Assembly: GCA_017466495.1 (NCBI GenBank)
Contig: JAFTUB010000039.1
Span: forward strand, 1 to 30,541
DNA from: Clostridia bacterium
GTDB taxonomy: Bacteria; Bacillota; Clostridia; Oscillospirales; CAG-272
Direction of reading: 5' to 3'
DNA length: 30,541 bases
The position numbers and the translations under genes were made by a program. Under the pieces are notes generated by a model that saw nothing but the letters and a program-made list of their open reading frames with translations, was not told the DNA's origin and searched no databases. This document shows positions 14,693 through 21,803 of this stretch, one piece after another; position 1 is the first letter of the stretch; each line of letters begins with the position of its first letter.

Positions 14693-15368
14693 ATTTTGTC
14701 CTCCGAGATATTTGGATGATACTGATACTATATAATACAAGCCCTACGATAAGCAGGATGGTAAATGTGATCAGTGATGTGTGCATGAGCAATTCATTCA
14801 GCGGAAAGTACAGCATAGCAAAGCTCAATGCCAGCCAAAGAGCTGTCGCAACAATCGAAATGCTCTCCGGGCTGCGCACCTTGGCAGCTATTCCAAGCAG
14901 GGCGGCAGATAAATAAACTGTCGGCAATGCCCCGCATAAAAGCAATCGGATGATGGAAACAGATGATGTCAAATGAACCGTCACGCACAAGCAAACTAAC
15001 GATAATACTGCGTAAGCGGATATTACCATACACCGTGCTATCAACATTTCTGCATAGGAATAGCAGAATGTATCTTCAAGTTCCCGCATTGCTTCATTTT
15101 GACGAAGCACATAGCTGTGAAACAGCAAAAGAAGCGGAAGCGGTGTTGTACAGAATACGGTAACTGTTGGCATTGACAGAATATCCGTGAAAATATACCC
15201 GCAGGCAAGAATGCCGCCAAGTACGCAGGTCAGCATAATCAGATTCATTTCACGCACAGCAATCCGTAACAGAATAGAAAGAGTGGTCTGTTTTCGTAGC
15301 TTTGTCGGCATCGAAGAACGCAGATTTTCTATCGTGCGCTCTATGTTGGTTTCCATTCGATCATTCAT
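14673..15368 (-). CDS. Polytopic membrane protein after the sigma factor, island gene 2
   Basis: A 231-residue protein. The first 40 residues are charged and likely cytoplasmic (MNDRMETNIERTIENL), followed by about six membrane helices and a short basic end. Its place directly after an ECF sigma gene, with an 8-base overlap, is where anti-sigma factors are usually encoded. The N-terminal segment is too short for a classical zinc-binding anti-sigma domain and has no HxxxCxxC motif. It could be a new type of membrane anti-sigma factor or simply a third transporter subunit. I do not recognise the family. Confidence 0.65.
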   Translation of the reverse strand: MNDRMETNIERTIENLRSSMPTKLRKQTTLSILLRIAVREMNLIMLTCVLGGILACGYIFTDILSMPTVTVFCTTPLPLLLLFHSYVLRQNEAMRELEDTFCYSYAEMLIARCMVISAYAVLSLVCLCVTVHLTSSVSIIRLLLCGALPTVYLSAALLGIAAKVRSPESISIVATALWLALSFAMLYFPLNELLMHTSLITFTILLIVGLVLYSISIIQISRRTKYAINFM

Positions 15369-15897
15369 ATCGGTTCTCCTCTAACAATTCTTTTAATCGT
15401 TTTCTTGATACAGCAATTCTTGATTTTATGGTAGGCAGTGGCGTTTGGGTCATACGGGAAATCTGTTTGGCGGTAAACCGATGAATGAAATGCAGGATCA
15501 CCACCTCGCGCTGCGGCGGTGTGAGTTTTGCCAGTGCTTCATCCATGACGATAGAATCAATGATTTGTTTGTCAAACGGCGTTCCCGAATCGTGTATCTC
15601 TATCTCGGTGATATCTGCAAAGCGGTTTGAACGATTGGTTTTGAAATAGTCCATACACTTGTTGTGTGCAATGGTAAACAGCCACGAGCCGAATTTTTTC
15701 AGCGGCAGATAGCGTGAAATATTTTGAATCACCGACAGAAAGATATCTTGTGTCACATCGTAGGAATCCTGCTCGGATACGATCATTTGCTTAACGTATC
15801 GAAAAACCTGCGGATAATAGCGGCGTATCAGAATTTCCATTGCATCTTCATTACCGTTTTTTATTTCGCGCACAAGGTCCCAATCGGAATATTCCAT
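15361..15897 (-). CDS. ECF sigma-70 family sigma factor, island gene 1
   Basis: A 178-residue sigma factor with region 2 (about 20-90: ILIRRYYPQVFRYVKQMI, the DVTQDIFLSVIQNI helix, and FGSWLFTIAHNKCMDYFK for -10 recognition) and region 4 (about 120-172: LTPPQREVVILHFIHRF, AKQISRMTQTPLPTIKSRI) for -35 recognition. A linker of about 30 residues separates them. The start follows a GGTGG-type site. First gene of a five-gene operon with membrane proteins and an ABC exporter, so it most likely directs an envelope-stress or antibiotic response that includes this operon. Which promoters it reads cannot be told here. Confidence 0.93.
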   Translation of the reverse strand: MEYSDWDLVREIKNGNEDAMEILIRRYYPQVFRYVKQMIVSEQDSYDVTQDIFLSVIQNISRYLPLKKFGSWLFTIAHNKCMDYFKTNRSNRFADITEIEIHDSGTPFDKQIIDSIVMDEALAKLTPPQREVVILHFIHRFTAKQISRMTQTPLPTIKSRIAVSRKRLKELLEENRYE

Positions 15898-15913
15898 CTG
15901 ACCACCACCTTTC

Positions 15914-15941
15914 TATATAGATAAACGATGCAGAGAATCAA
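15914..15941 (-). promoter_or_regulatory. Candidate promoter of the sigma-ABC island
   Basis: On the minus strand TTGATT (15941-15936) and TATATA (15919-15914) with a 16-base spacer, a plausible sigma-A promoter 17 bases before the start codon. I see no classical AAC/CGT ECF promoter in this short spacer. Confidence 0.5.
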
Positions 15942-15961
15942 AAAGGATGAAGCATACGATG

Positions 15962-15998
15962 AAAAAGAGGGGGCCGCGCAAATCAGCGCGCCCCCCTC
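15962..15998 (-). terminator. Terminator of tepA
   Basis: On the minus strand a very GC-rich hairpin (arms 15998-15986 and 15979-15967, one bulge-like mismatch) is followed by five T (15966-15962). It starts one base after the tepA stop codon. Confidence 0.85.
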
Positions 15999-15999
15999 G

Positions 16000-16698
16000 T
16001 TATACTTTCTGTGTTTTTCCTGCGGCGATCTGCTCCCGCAGGGCATCCAGGGCATCGGACAGGCCGCCGATGCGGTGGATGATCCCCGCCTCCACCGCTT
16101 CCCGACCGTCCAGAATGGAGCCCACGTCGGTGGCGATTTCGTCGGGCTTCATCATCAGCTCCCGCAGATGATCGATGTCGGCGCGGGAATGGTCGGCGAT
16201 GAAGCGAAGGATCCGCTCCTGCATATGCTGGAAGTAGCGGAAGGTCTGAGGGACTCCCACCACAAGTCCCGTCATGCGGACGGGGTGGACGGTCATGGTG
16301 GCGGTGGGGACGATCAGCGACACCTTAGCCGACACGGCCAGGGGGACACCGATGGAGTGTCCGCCCCCCAGCACCAGGGATGCGGTGGGCTTGCGCATAC
16401 TGGCGATCATCTCGGCGATGGCAAGGCCTGCCTCCACGTCGCCTCCCATGGTGTTCAGCACCACCAGCAGACCGTCGATCTCGTCGCTCTCCTCGATGGC
16501 GGCCAGCAGGGGGATGATGTGCTCGTATTTGGTGGCCTTTTGATTCTCGCCCAGCAGGTAATGTCCTTCGATCTGCCCGATGATGGACAGGCAGTGGATG
16601 CTTTCGCGGGAATTTTTGGCTACAATGGATCCGCTTTTGACGATGTCGTCAAAAGCGGTTTTTTCGGTTTCGGGGGTTACGTTGGTTTCGTTTTCCAT
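16000..16698 (-). CDS. tepA: ClpP-like serine protease of the TepA family
   Basis: A 232-residue cytoplasmic ClpP/crotonase-fold protease. The nucleophile is S115 in LGGGHSIGVPLAVSA and the base is H138 in ATMTVHPVRMTG, followed by VVGVPQTFRYFQHMQERI, typical of TepA. In B. subtilis TepA was linked to protein translocation and to degradation of small acid-soluble spore proteins, so it suggests a sporulating lineage. The start ATG 16698 follows AAAGGAG; a longer frame to 16851 would read through the hairpin repeats upstream and has no ribosome site. It stands alone, with its own terminator. Confidence 0.9.
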   Translation of the reverse strand: MENETNVTPETEKTAFDDIVKSGSIVAKNSRESIHCLSIIGQIEGHYLLGENQKATKYEHIIPLLAAIEESDEIDGLLVVLNTMGGDVEAGLAIAEMIASMRKPTASLVLGGGHSIGVPLAVSAKVSLIVPTATMTVHPVRMTGLVVGVPQTFRYFQHMQERILRFIADHSRADIDHLRELMMKPDEIATDVGSILDGREAVEAGIIHRIGGLSDALDALREQIAAGKTQKV

Positions 16699-16752
16699 GG
16701 GTGTTCTCCTTTGGGGTTTTCCGTAGTTTACCCCAAAACGGGAGAAAACATT

Positions 16753-16780
16753 TGGGGGACTTTTTGAAAAAAGTCCCCCA
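16753..16780. repeat. Hairpin repeat GGGGGACTTTTT/AAAAAGTCCCCC
   Basis: A perfect inverted repeat with 13-base arms (16753-16765, 16768-16780) in the 172-base gap between tepA and the CPBP gene. It shares design with hairpins at 16837-16860 and 20301-20332: a G-rich outer arm, and a T run and A run meeting at the loop. It may be an intrinsic terminator acting on both strands or a dispersed palindrome. Confidence 0.7.
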
Positions 16781-16836
16781 AGCCCCCAAAAACTTCCGGC
16801 AGTGCCCCGGATGAAAGTTTTCGCTGGGGGTGTGGG

Positions 16837-16860
16837 GGAAGCCTTTTTCAAAAGGCTTCC
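16837..16860 (-). terminator. Hairpin after the CPBP protease gene
   Basis: An inverted repeat with 11-base arms (16837-16847, 16850-16860) begins 10 bases after the minus-strand stop. The T run lies within the stem rather than after it, so termination is likely but not certain. Confidence 0.55.
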
Positions 16861-16870
16861 TCCACGATAA

Positions 16871-17842
16871 TTATATGAAAAAGATCATTACGGCGCACAG
16901 CAGGAAGAAACACAGGATTCCCGCATCGAGAAAAGCGGCCCGAGGTTGCTCCGGCGTGGCGGAGAAGTGCAGGCGTTTGCGGCAGGTGATGGCGAGGACG
17001 ATCACCGAAATGACCGAGCCCAGCACAAAGGTGTAGTAGGCGAACAGAAGTGCCAGCTCGGGCAGAAGGGAGAGCATGGTGCCAATCACTTCCTGCGTTT
17101 GTGTGGACGGGTCGGGCATTCCGCTGCTGTACAGGTCGAGCAGGGGCTGGAAGCGGCGGAGAAGCATGGGTATCAGTACGCTGCCCACCAGGTTGAGGGC
17201 AGCGTGCAGCGCCACCGACCAGCGCAGCTTGCCGGTGCGCAGATAGAGGTAGCCGAACACAAGCCCCACCAGAAATGCGTAGAAAAACTGGTGCAGATTC
17301 AGGTGGAATGCGCCGAACATGAGGGCCGAGAGAAGAACGGCGGTTTTGTCCCCCAGGTGCCGGGTGCGGTCGATGAGCAGGCGACGGAAGAGGAATTCCT
17401 CTCCCAGGGGGGCGAGGATGACGGTGCAGAGAATAGTGATCCAGGGATTGCCGTCCATGACAAGATCGCTGACGGGATTGGTGATCGCCTTGCCGGTCAG
17501 CGCGCCGAGAAGGGCGTTGAGCAGGGACCCCATGATGCTGCCCACAAACATCAGCCCGAAGGTGATCAGCAGGGCCAGGAGCCACTTGCCCACCGTCATC
17601 TGCGCCTGCTTCGGCTCGGGATCAGGGATGCAGGGCTCCCGGCGGAGGATGATCAGGCAGATCGGCATGGCGATGCCGTACAGCGGAAGAAAGCTGAGCA
17701 CCCAAACGTAGAGGGGGTGCTCGGTGAGCGCAGGCCACAGAAAACTGCACAGCAGTGACGCGCCGAACTGGCACACCAGCAGGACCGCCAGCAGTGCAAA
17801 ATAAGCAAATCCCGTGCGGGACAGACGGAGAAAACGGGGCAT
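16871..17842 (-). CDS. CPBP-family (CAAX-like) intramembrane metalloprotease
   Basis: A 323-residue protein with about eight membrane helices. The three family motifs are present: E148-E149-F-L-F-R153, F-x2-F-H180 (FGAFHLNLHQF) and H213-A-A-L-N217. These Glu and His residues form the metal site. In bacteria such proteases are linked to bacteriocin immunity, peptide maturation and membrane stress. I chose ATG 17842, seven bases after AGGAGG; a TTG at 17848 would be only one base from it. It follows the ABC ATPase gene by 11 bases, so it is the third gene of an FtsX-ATPase-CPBP operon and may process the peptide or lipoprotein handled by the transporter. Confidence 0.9.
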   Translation of the reverse strand: MPRFLRLSRTGFAYFALLAVLLVCQFGASLLCSFLWPALTEHPLYVWVLSFLPLYGIAMPICLIILRREPCIPDPEPKQAQMTVGKWLLALLITFGLMFVGSIMGSLLNALLGALTGKAITNPVSDLVMDGNPWITILCTVILAPLGEEFLFRRLLIDRTRHLGDKTAVLLSALMFGAFHLNLHQFFYAFLVGLVFGYLYLRTGKLRWSVALHAALNLVGSVLIPMLLRRFQPLLDLYSSGMPDPSTQTQEVIGTMLSLLPELALLFAYYTFVLGSVISVIVLAITCRKRLHFSATPEQPRAAFLDAGILCFFLLCAVMIFFI

Positions 17843-17853
17843 AGTCAAGCCTC

Positions 17854-18552
17854 CTAAGCAGAAATTTGACCGCGGAGATGCCGCAGAATGCCGTCATCCA
17901 TTTCATAGACGGTATCGGCAATGTCAGCAACCTGCGGGTCATGGGTGACGAGCAGAAGGGTTTGCCCGAAGCGTTTGACCGAGCTGTGGAGCAGTGTCAA
18001 AAGCTCTTCGGTAGAGGCGCGGTCGAGACTGCCTGTGGGTTCATCGGCGAAGAGGATCTGCGGGCGGTTGATCATGGCGCGGGCAATGGCCACCCGCTGC
18101 TGCTGTCCCCCCGACAGCTGTGCGGGGAAATGTCGGCGGCGGTGGGACAGATGGAGCTGATCGCAGAGTTCGTCCAGATAAGTCATGGAAGCGGGGCGCC
18201 CGCTGATGAGGGCGGGCATGAGGATGTTTTCCTCGGCGGTCAGCACGGGAAGCAGGTGGAAGCGTTGAAAGACAAAGCCCAGCGCAAGACAGCGGAAGGC
18301 AGAGCGCTCACCCTCGGACATTCGCAGGATATCCTGCCCAACGATGCTGATCTCGCCTGCGGTGGGGGATTCCATTCCAGCCAGCAGATGCAGGAGGGTG
18401 GATTTTCCCGAGCCGGAGCGGCCCATGATGGCGGTGATGCTGCCACGGCGGAGGGTCAGATTGCAGTTGTCCACCGCGCGGACTGTGCTTTCTCCCTGTC
18501 GATACAGACGGGTGAGCTGGCGGCATTGCAGGATGATGTCGGTTTGTTCCAT
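17854..18552 (-). CDS. ABC ATPase of the MacB/LolD type
   Basis: A 232-residue ATPase. Walker A is GRSGSGKST (44-52), then a Q-loop LGFVFQRFHLLP, the signature LSGGQQQR, Walker B ILFADEPTGSLD and the switch LLLVTHD. Length and motifs match ATPases that power FtsX-type permeases by mechanotransmission rather than by moving a solute through a channel. The start ATG 18552 shares one base with the stop of the FtsX gene (TGATG) and has AGGAGG upstream; a longer frame to 18624 would lie inside that gene. It works with the FtsX protein encoded before it. Confidence 0.95.
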   Translation of the reverse strand: MEQTDIILQCRQLTRLYRQGESTVRAVDNCNLTLRRGSITAIMGRSGSGKSTLLHLLAGMESPTAGEISIVGQDILRMSEGERSAFRCLALGFVFQRFHLLPVLTAEENILMPALISGRPASMTYLDELCDQLHLSHRRRHFPAQLSGGQQQRVAIARAMINRPQILFADEPTGSLDRASTEELLTLLHSSVKRFGQTLLLVTHDPQVADIADTVYEMDDGILRHLRGQISA

Positions 18553-20255
18553 CAGAGTTCCTCCTTGAGCAGATGTGCGGGGTTTTGTTTCGCAATTCCG
18601 CGGGTGAAGCGGCGGCAGATCCATGCGTGAATCCCCAGGTGAAGGCCTCCCAGTGCCGCTGTGAGGGAAATGATGAAGAGTGGGCGCAGGTAGAAGCTAC
18701 CCTCGGTAAACAGCAGAATGAGGCAGGCCGATGCGGCCAGGCTGATGAGCAGGGAAACGGCGGCGATGATCATGGTGGGGCGGCAGAAGACGTCCAGTTG
18801 GCGGTGATGGGCACCCATAGAGAGAAGGGTAGCGAATTCGCCTCTGCGCCGCCGAAGCGCGGCATACTGTTCTGCCGCCAGCACGGCAAGGGCACCGAGA
18901 TAAAGCAGGGCGGCTTCCAGCAGATAAAAGACCGTATTGACATCGCTCTGCAGGGTGACCAACTGATCCTCCCGAGGATGGTCCACAAAGAGCAGACCGT
19001 CGGCGGCTGCCACGGCTTCCATGACCGGCCGGAGTGCATCGGCATCACCGTCAGCACACCAGATGCGAATGCCGCCGTAACTGCCGTCGTGGTAGGGGTG
19101 GAGCAGTTCGGTGCGCTCTACTCCCGGCAGAGCGGCAATTTCCGCGCAGCGCTCGGTGCGAAGGGGAACTTCCCCCATGTGCAGAGAGAAGGTGCAGTCG
19201 GTCAGTTCGGCCTGGGTGCGGACCCCGTAGGCGAAAATGGCCAGCAGAACGAAAAAAAGGGGCAGGCAGAGCAGTGCGGTTTGGCGAAGCATCGCGGATA
19301 TCGAGGCACGTCCGTTGCGGAGCAGGTGCAGCAGGGGATAACGCCTCAGCCCGCCCCGCAGCAAAGAAGCCACGGCGAGTGGGGCTTCATCTCCGATTCC
19401 GTCCCGTCGGCGGGATGCCCTGCGCAGGCGGCGATAGACGGTCAGTGTCACCGCAGCGGTGCTCATGACCAAAAGAATGAGAATGAAGCACAGGGTCTCG
19501 GAGATGGGGATGGCGAAGCGCAGCTGCCAGTAGTCGATGGTGAAATGACCGGCGAGAAAGCGCGAAAATATAAGGAAGATCAGCGCGGCGGCGGGGAGGG
19601 CAAGCGCTGTCGCGACAAGAAAAAGCAGTGTATACTGCGCAAGCAGAAGGCGGCAGATCTTGCCGGAGGACATCCCAAAGCTTCGCATGGCAGCATAATC
19701 GGCGGCATCCTGAGAAAGCTTGATCCCGGCAGCCGAGCCGATGCTGAAGGCGACAAACAGCCCCAGCACCAACATCAGCGGCAAGACCTGCAGCCCAAAG
19801 ACCGCGGTGGCTGCATCTGTATAATCCCGGTTGATCCAGTTGGGCATCGGCCCATACATCTCATAGTATGTATTTCCCACACAGAGGGGGGAATTGATCA
19901 GCCCCGTATCCCGTAGGATTCGGTCACAGTCCTCCCGCAGACGGGCGGGATCCCCGTCCACCAGCAGAATATGCGCGGTGTAGCTTTTTCCGGTCCAGCG
20001 CGCTTCGGCGGAACGGACATAGGGAAGCTTGGCGATGGATTCAACTTCGGCTTGGGTGAGACCCGGAAGCTGGAGATGCCCGTCGGCGGCGGTGCGGTCA
20101 ATTTCAGCCAGGTATGAGCCGTACTGCATAAAGAGCATATTCAGGGCGATCAGAAGCCCGGCAAAGCAGCACAAAAAGCCGCCGAGAAAAGCAGCCGGGC
20201 GGCGGCACAGTTCACGCAATGCATAGGTGCGGATGATGTGTCGGGGCGGACGCAT
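18552..20255 (-). CDS. FtsX-type ABC permease
   Basis: A 567-residue MacB-like permease. The first helix is about 22-45 and a first extracytoplasmic segment of about 100 residues follows. An FtsX domain comes next (LPLMLVLGLFVAFSIGSAAG, YAAMRSFGMSSGKICRLLLA). A second half has a helix, a short external domain and a second FtsX domain (FATLLSMGAHHRQLDVF). External loops are short compared with antibiotic-exporting MacB. Start ATG 20255 with AAGGAG upstream. Forms an operon with the ATPase and CPBP genes. The role could be peptide export, peptide resistance or lipoprotein handling; sequence alone does not decide. Confidence 0.88.
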   Translation of the reverse strand: MRPPRHIIRTYALRELCRRPAAFLGGFLCCFAGLLIALNMLFMQYGSYLAEIDRTAADGHLQLPGLTQAEVESIAKLPYVRSAEARWTGKSYTAHILLVDGDPARLREDCDRILRDTGLINSPLCVGNTYYEMYGPMPNWINRDYTDAATAVFGLQVLPLMLVLGLFVAFSIGSAAGIKLSQDAADYAAMRSFGMSSGKICRLLLAQYTLLFLVATALALPAAALIFLIFSRFLAGHFTIDYWQLRFAIPISETLCFILILLVMSTAAVTLTVYRRLRRASRRRDGIGDEAPLAVASLLRGGLRRYPLLHLLRNGRASISAMLRQTALLCLPLFFVLLAIFAYGVRTQAELTDCTFSLHMGEVPLRTERCAEIAALPGVERTELLHPYHDGSYGGIRIWCADGDADALRPVMEAVAAADGLLFVDHPREDQLVTLQSDVNTVFYLLEAALLYLGALAVLAAEQYAALRRRRGEFATLLSMGAHHRQLDVFCRPTMIIAAVSLLISLAASACLILLFTEGSFYLRPLFIISLTAALGGLHLGIHAWICRRFTRGIAKQNPAHLLKEEL

Positions 20256-20300
20256 GGCATCTCCTTTCGTTCTTCATTACAAAGTTGACAAAGGCGGATT

Positions 20301-20332
20301 CGGGGAAAACTTTTTTGAAAAAGTTTTCCCCG
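20301..20332 (-). terminator. Hairpin after asnA
   Basis: A perfect inverted repeat with 15-base arms (20301-20315, 20318-20332), G/C outside and T/A runs at the loop, beginning eight bases after the minus-strand asnA stop. It is of the same design as the hairpins at 16753 and 16837. Confidence 0.65.
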
Positions 20333-20339
20333 ATGTCAT

Positions 20340-21344
20340 TTACAGCAGCTGAATTCCGCTCTCGCGGCAGGCCTTTACCGTTTCCTCCGGCCAAATGGAG
20401 GACTGCACCTCGCCCACATGGGCCTTGCGCAGGAAGAACATACAAAGTCTCGACTGGCCGATGCCGCCGCCGATGGTGTAGGGCAGCTCGCCCCGCAGGA
20501 GTGCGGCGTGGAAGGGCAGGTTTGCCCGCTCGGTGCAGCCGCGGATGGTAAGCTGACGCATCAGCGATTCCTCATCCACGCGGATACCCATGGAGGACAG
20601 CTCCAGGGCGATGTCAAGCACGGGATAGTAGACAATGATATCTCCGTTGAGCGCCCAGTCATCGTAGTCGGGGGCGCGGCCGTCGTGGGGCTGGCCGTTG
20701 CGCAGGGCGCCGCCGATCTGCTCCAGGAAAATGGCACCGTATTCCTTGGCGGCCAGGTATTCCCGCTCCTTGGCGGTTTTGTCGGGGTAGCGGTCGAAGA
20801 GCTCCTGGGCGGTGATGAAGGTGATCTCCTCGGGGAGCATACGGCCGGCAAAATCGTAGTCATCGGCGATGTAACGCTCGGTGTGCTTGATCACCTCATA
20901 AATGCGGCGCACCGTGGCGTGGAGGGTTTTCCGGGTGCGGTCGGCGTGATGAATGATCTTCTCCCAGTCCCACTGGTCCACAAAAATGGAGTGGATATTG
21001 TCGGTGTCCTCGTCGCGGCGGATGGCGTTCATGTCGGTGTAAAGACCTTCGCCGGGCTCAAAGTTGTATACCCCCAGGGCATAGCGCTTCCACTTGGCCA
21101 GGGACTGGACGATCTCGGCTTCGCAGCCGGTTTCCCCCAGGTCAAAGCTGACGGGGCGCTCCACCCCGTTGAGGGTGTCGTTGAGACCGCTTCCCACAGG
21201 AACGAAAAGGGGCGCGGATACACGGGTGAGATTGAGCTCGATGGCCAGATCGCGCTCGAAGAAATCCTTGACTTTTTTGATGGCGACCTCGGTCTGACGG
21301 AGGTCCAGCAGGGAGCGGTAGCCCGCAGGTACGGTAAGAGACAT
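20340..21344 (-). CDS. asnA: Aspartate-ammonia ligase (asparagine synthetase A)
   Basis: A 334-residue enzyme that makes asparagine from aspartate, ammonia and ATP through an aspartyl-AMP intermediate; it resembles the catalytic core of class II tRNA synthetases. Visible family blocks: TEVAIKKVKDFFERDL, LTRVSAPLFVPVGSGLNDTLNG (split around residues 40-61), RPVSFDL, and WDWEKII. Near the end, LPYTIGGGIGQSRLCMFFL matches the class II motif 3 arginine. Length fits E. coli AsnA (330). Start ATG 21344 with AAAGGAA upstream. I find no T-box leader in the short upstream region. Monocistronic by the hairpin that follows. Confidence 0.96.
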   Translation of the reverse strand: MSLTVPAGYRSLLDLRQTEVAIKKVKDFFERDLAIELNLTRVSAPLFVPVGSGLNDTLNGVERPVSFDLGETGCEAEIVQSLAKWKRYALGVYNFEPGEGLYTDMNAIRRDEDTDNIHSIFVDQWDWEKIIHHADRTRKTLHATVRRIYEVIKHTERYIADDYDFAGRMLPEEITFITAQELFDRYPDKTAKEREYLAAKEYGAIFLEQIGGALRNGQPHDGRAPDYDDWALNGDIIVYYPVLDIALELSSMGIRVDEESLMRQLTIRGCTERANLPFHAALLRGELPYTIGGGIGQSRLCMFFLRKAHVGEVQSSIWPEETVKACRESGIQLL

Positions 21345-21383
21345 GGCGTTGTTTCCTTTGTTATATAAAATTAGTTTACGGAC

Positions 21384-21411
21384 GGTATATTTTATGCGGA
21401 AAAGTGTTCAA
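21384..21411 (-). promoter_or_regulatory. Candidate asnA promoter
   Basis: On the minus strand TTGAAC (21411-21406) and TATACC (21389-21384) with a 16-base spacer, about 40 bases before the asnA start. A reasonable but not perfect match. Confidence 0.45.
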
Positions 21412-21433
21412 AGAATGTTTTCGAATTCGGTGC

Positions 21434-21462
21434 TTGACTTCGTTGGGGCAGGCGTGTATAAT
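21434..21462 (+). promoter_or_regulatory. Sigma-A promoter of the 80-residue protein gene
   Basis: TTGACT at 21434-21439 and a perfect TATAAT at 21457-21462, spacer 17. A strong promoter for a gene of this size, which suggests high expression. Confidence 0.88.
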
Positions 21463-21514
21463 TAAACTATCGTACGTGCTCTTTGCACACGGAAATTTGA
21501 GAGGAGATTGACTG

Positions 21515-21757
21515 ATGAACCTGAATGAATCCCAAATCAAAGAGAAAATTGAAGAGATCACCGAGAAGATCAAGGGCAGCGACAACCTGATGGCCAAATT
21601 CAAGGCAGAGCCCATCAAGACCCTGGAGGGACTTCTGGGCATCGACCTGCCCGATGAGATCATCCAGAAGATCGTGGACGGCGTCAAAGCAAAGCTTACT
21701 CTGGACAAGGCTTCGGATCTGCTGGGCGGCCTTGGCAGCCTGTTCAAAAAGAAATAA
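21515..21757 (+). CDS. Small charged helical protein of unknown function
   Basis: An 80-residue protein with its own strong promoter, an AGAGGAG ribosome site (21500-21506) and a strong terminator, so it is real. It is almost all helix: a charged first half (KEKIEEITEKIKGSDN), a middle FKAEPIKTLEGLLGIDLPDEII (split: 29-38 and 39-50), and a glycine-rich hydrophobic end DLLGGLGSLF before three lysines. The middle resembles the E/D-P-x5-LEG-x-LGI-LP pattern of Nif11/NHLP-type RiPP leader peptides, but no modifying enzyme is near and the end lacks Cys, Ser/Thr-rich core features. I recall similar proteins as common in Clostridia. Function unknown. Confidence 0.8.
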   Translation: MNLNESQIKEKIEEITEKIKGSDNLMAKFKAEPIKTLEGLLGIDLPDEIIQKIVDGVKAKLTLDKASDLLGGLGSLFKKK

Positions 21758-21777
21758 TCATCCGCGAGTCCCTTTGC

Positions 21778-21803
21778 AGAGCCCCTTCGGGGGCTCTTTT
21801 TTT
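21778..21803 (+). terminator. Terminator of the 80-residue protein gene
   Basis: An 8-base stem (21778-21785 with 21790-21797) closed by a TTCG tetraloop and followed by a T run to 21803. The T run reaches the stop codon of the convergent gene at 21802-21804. Confidence 0.92.

Noticed and set aside
16699..16851. A longer TepA starting at 16851
   Set aside because: The added 51 residues are translated hairpin repeats with no family match, and a good ribosome site precedes ATG 16698.
21345..21480. A T-box or other riboswitch before asnA
   Set aside because: The upstream space is short, and I see no T-box sequence, specifier stem or terminator.
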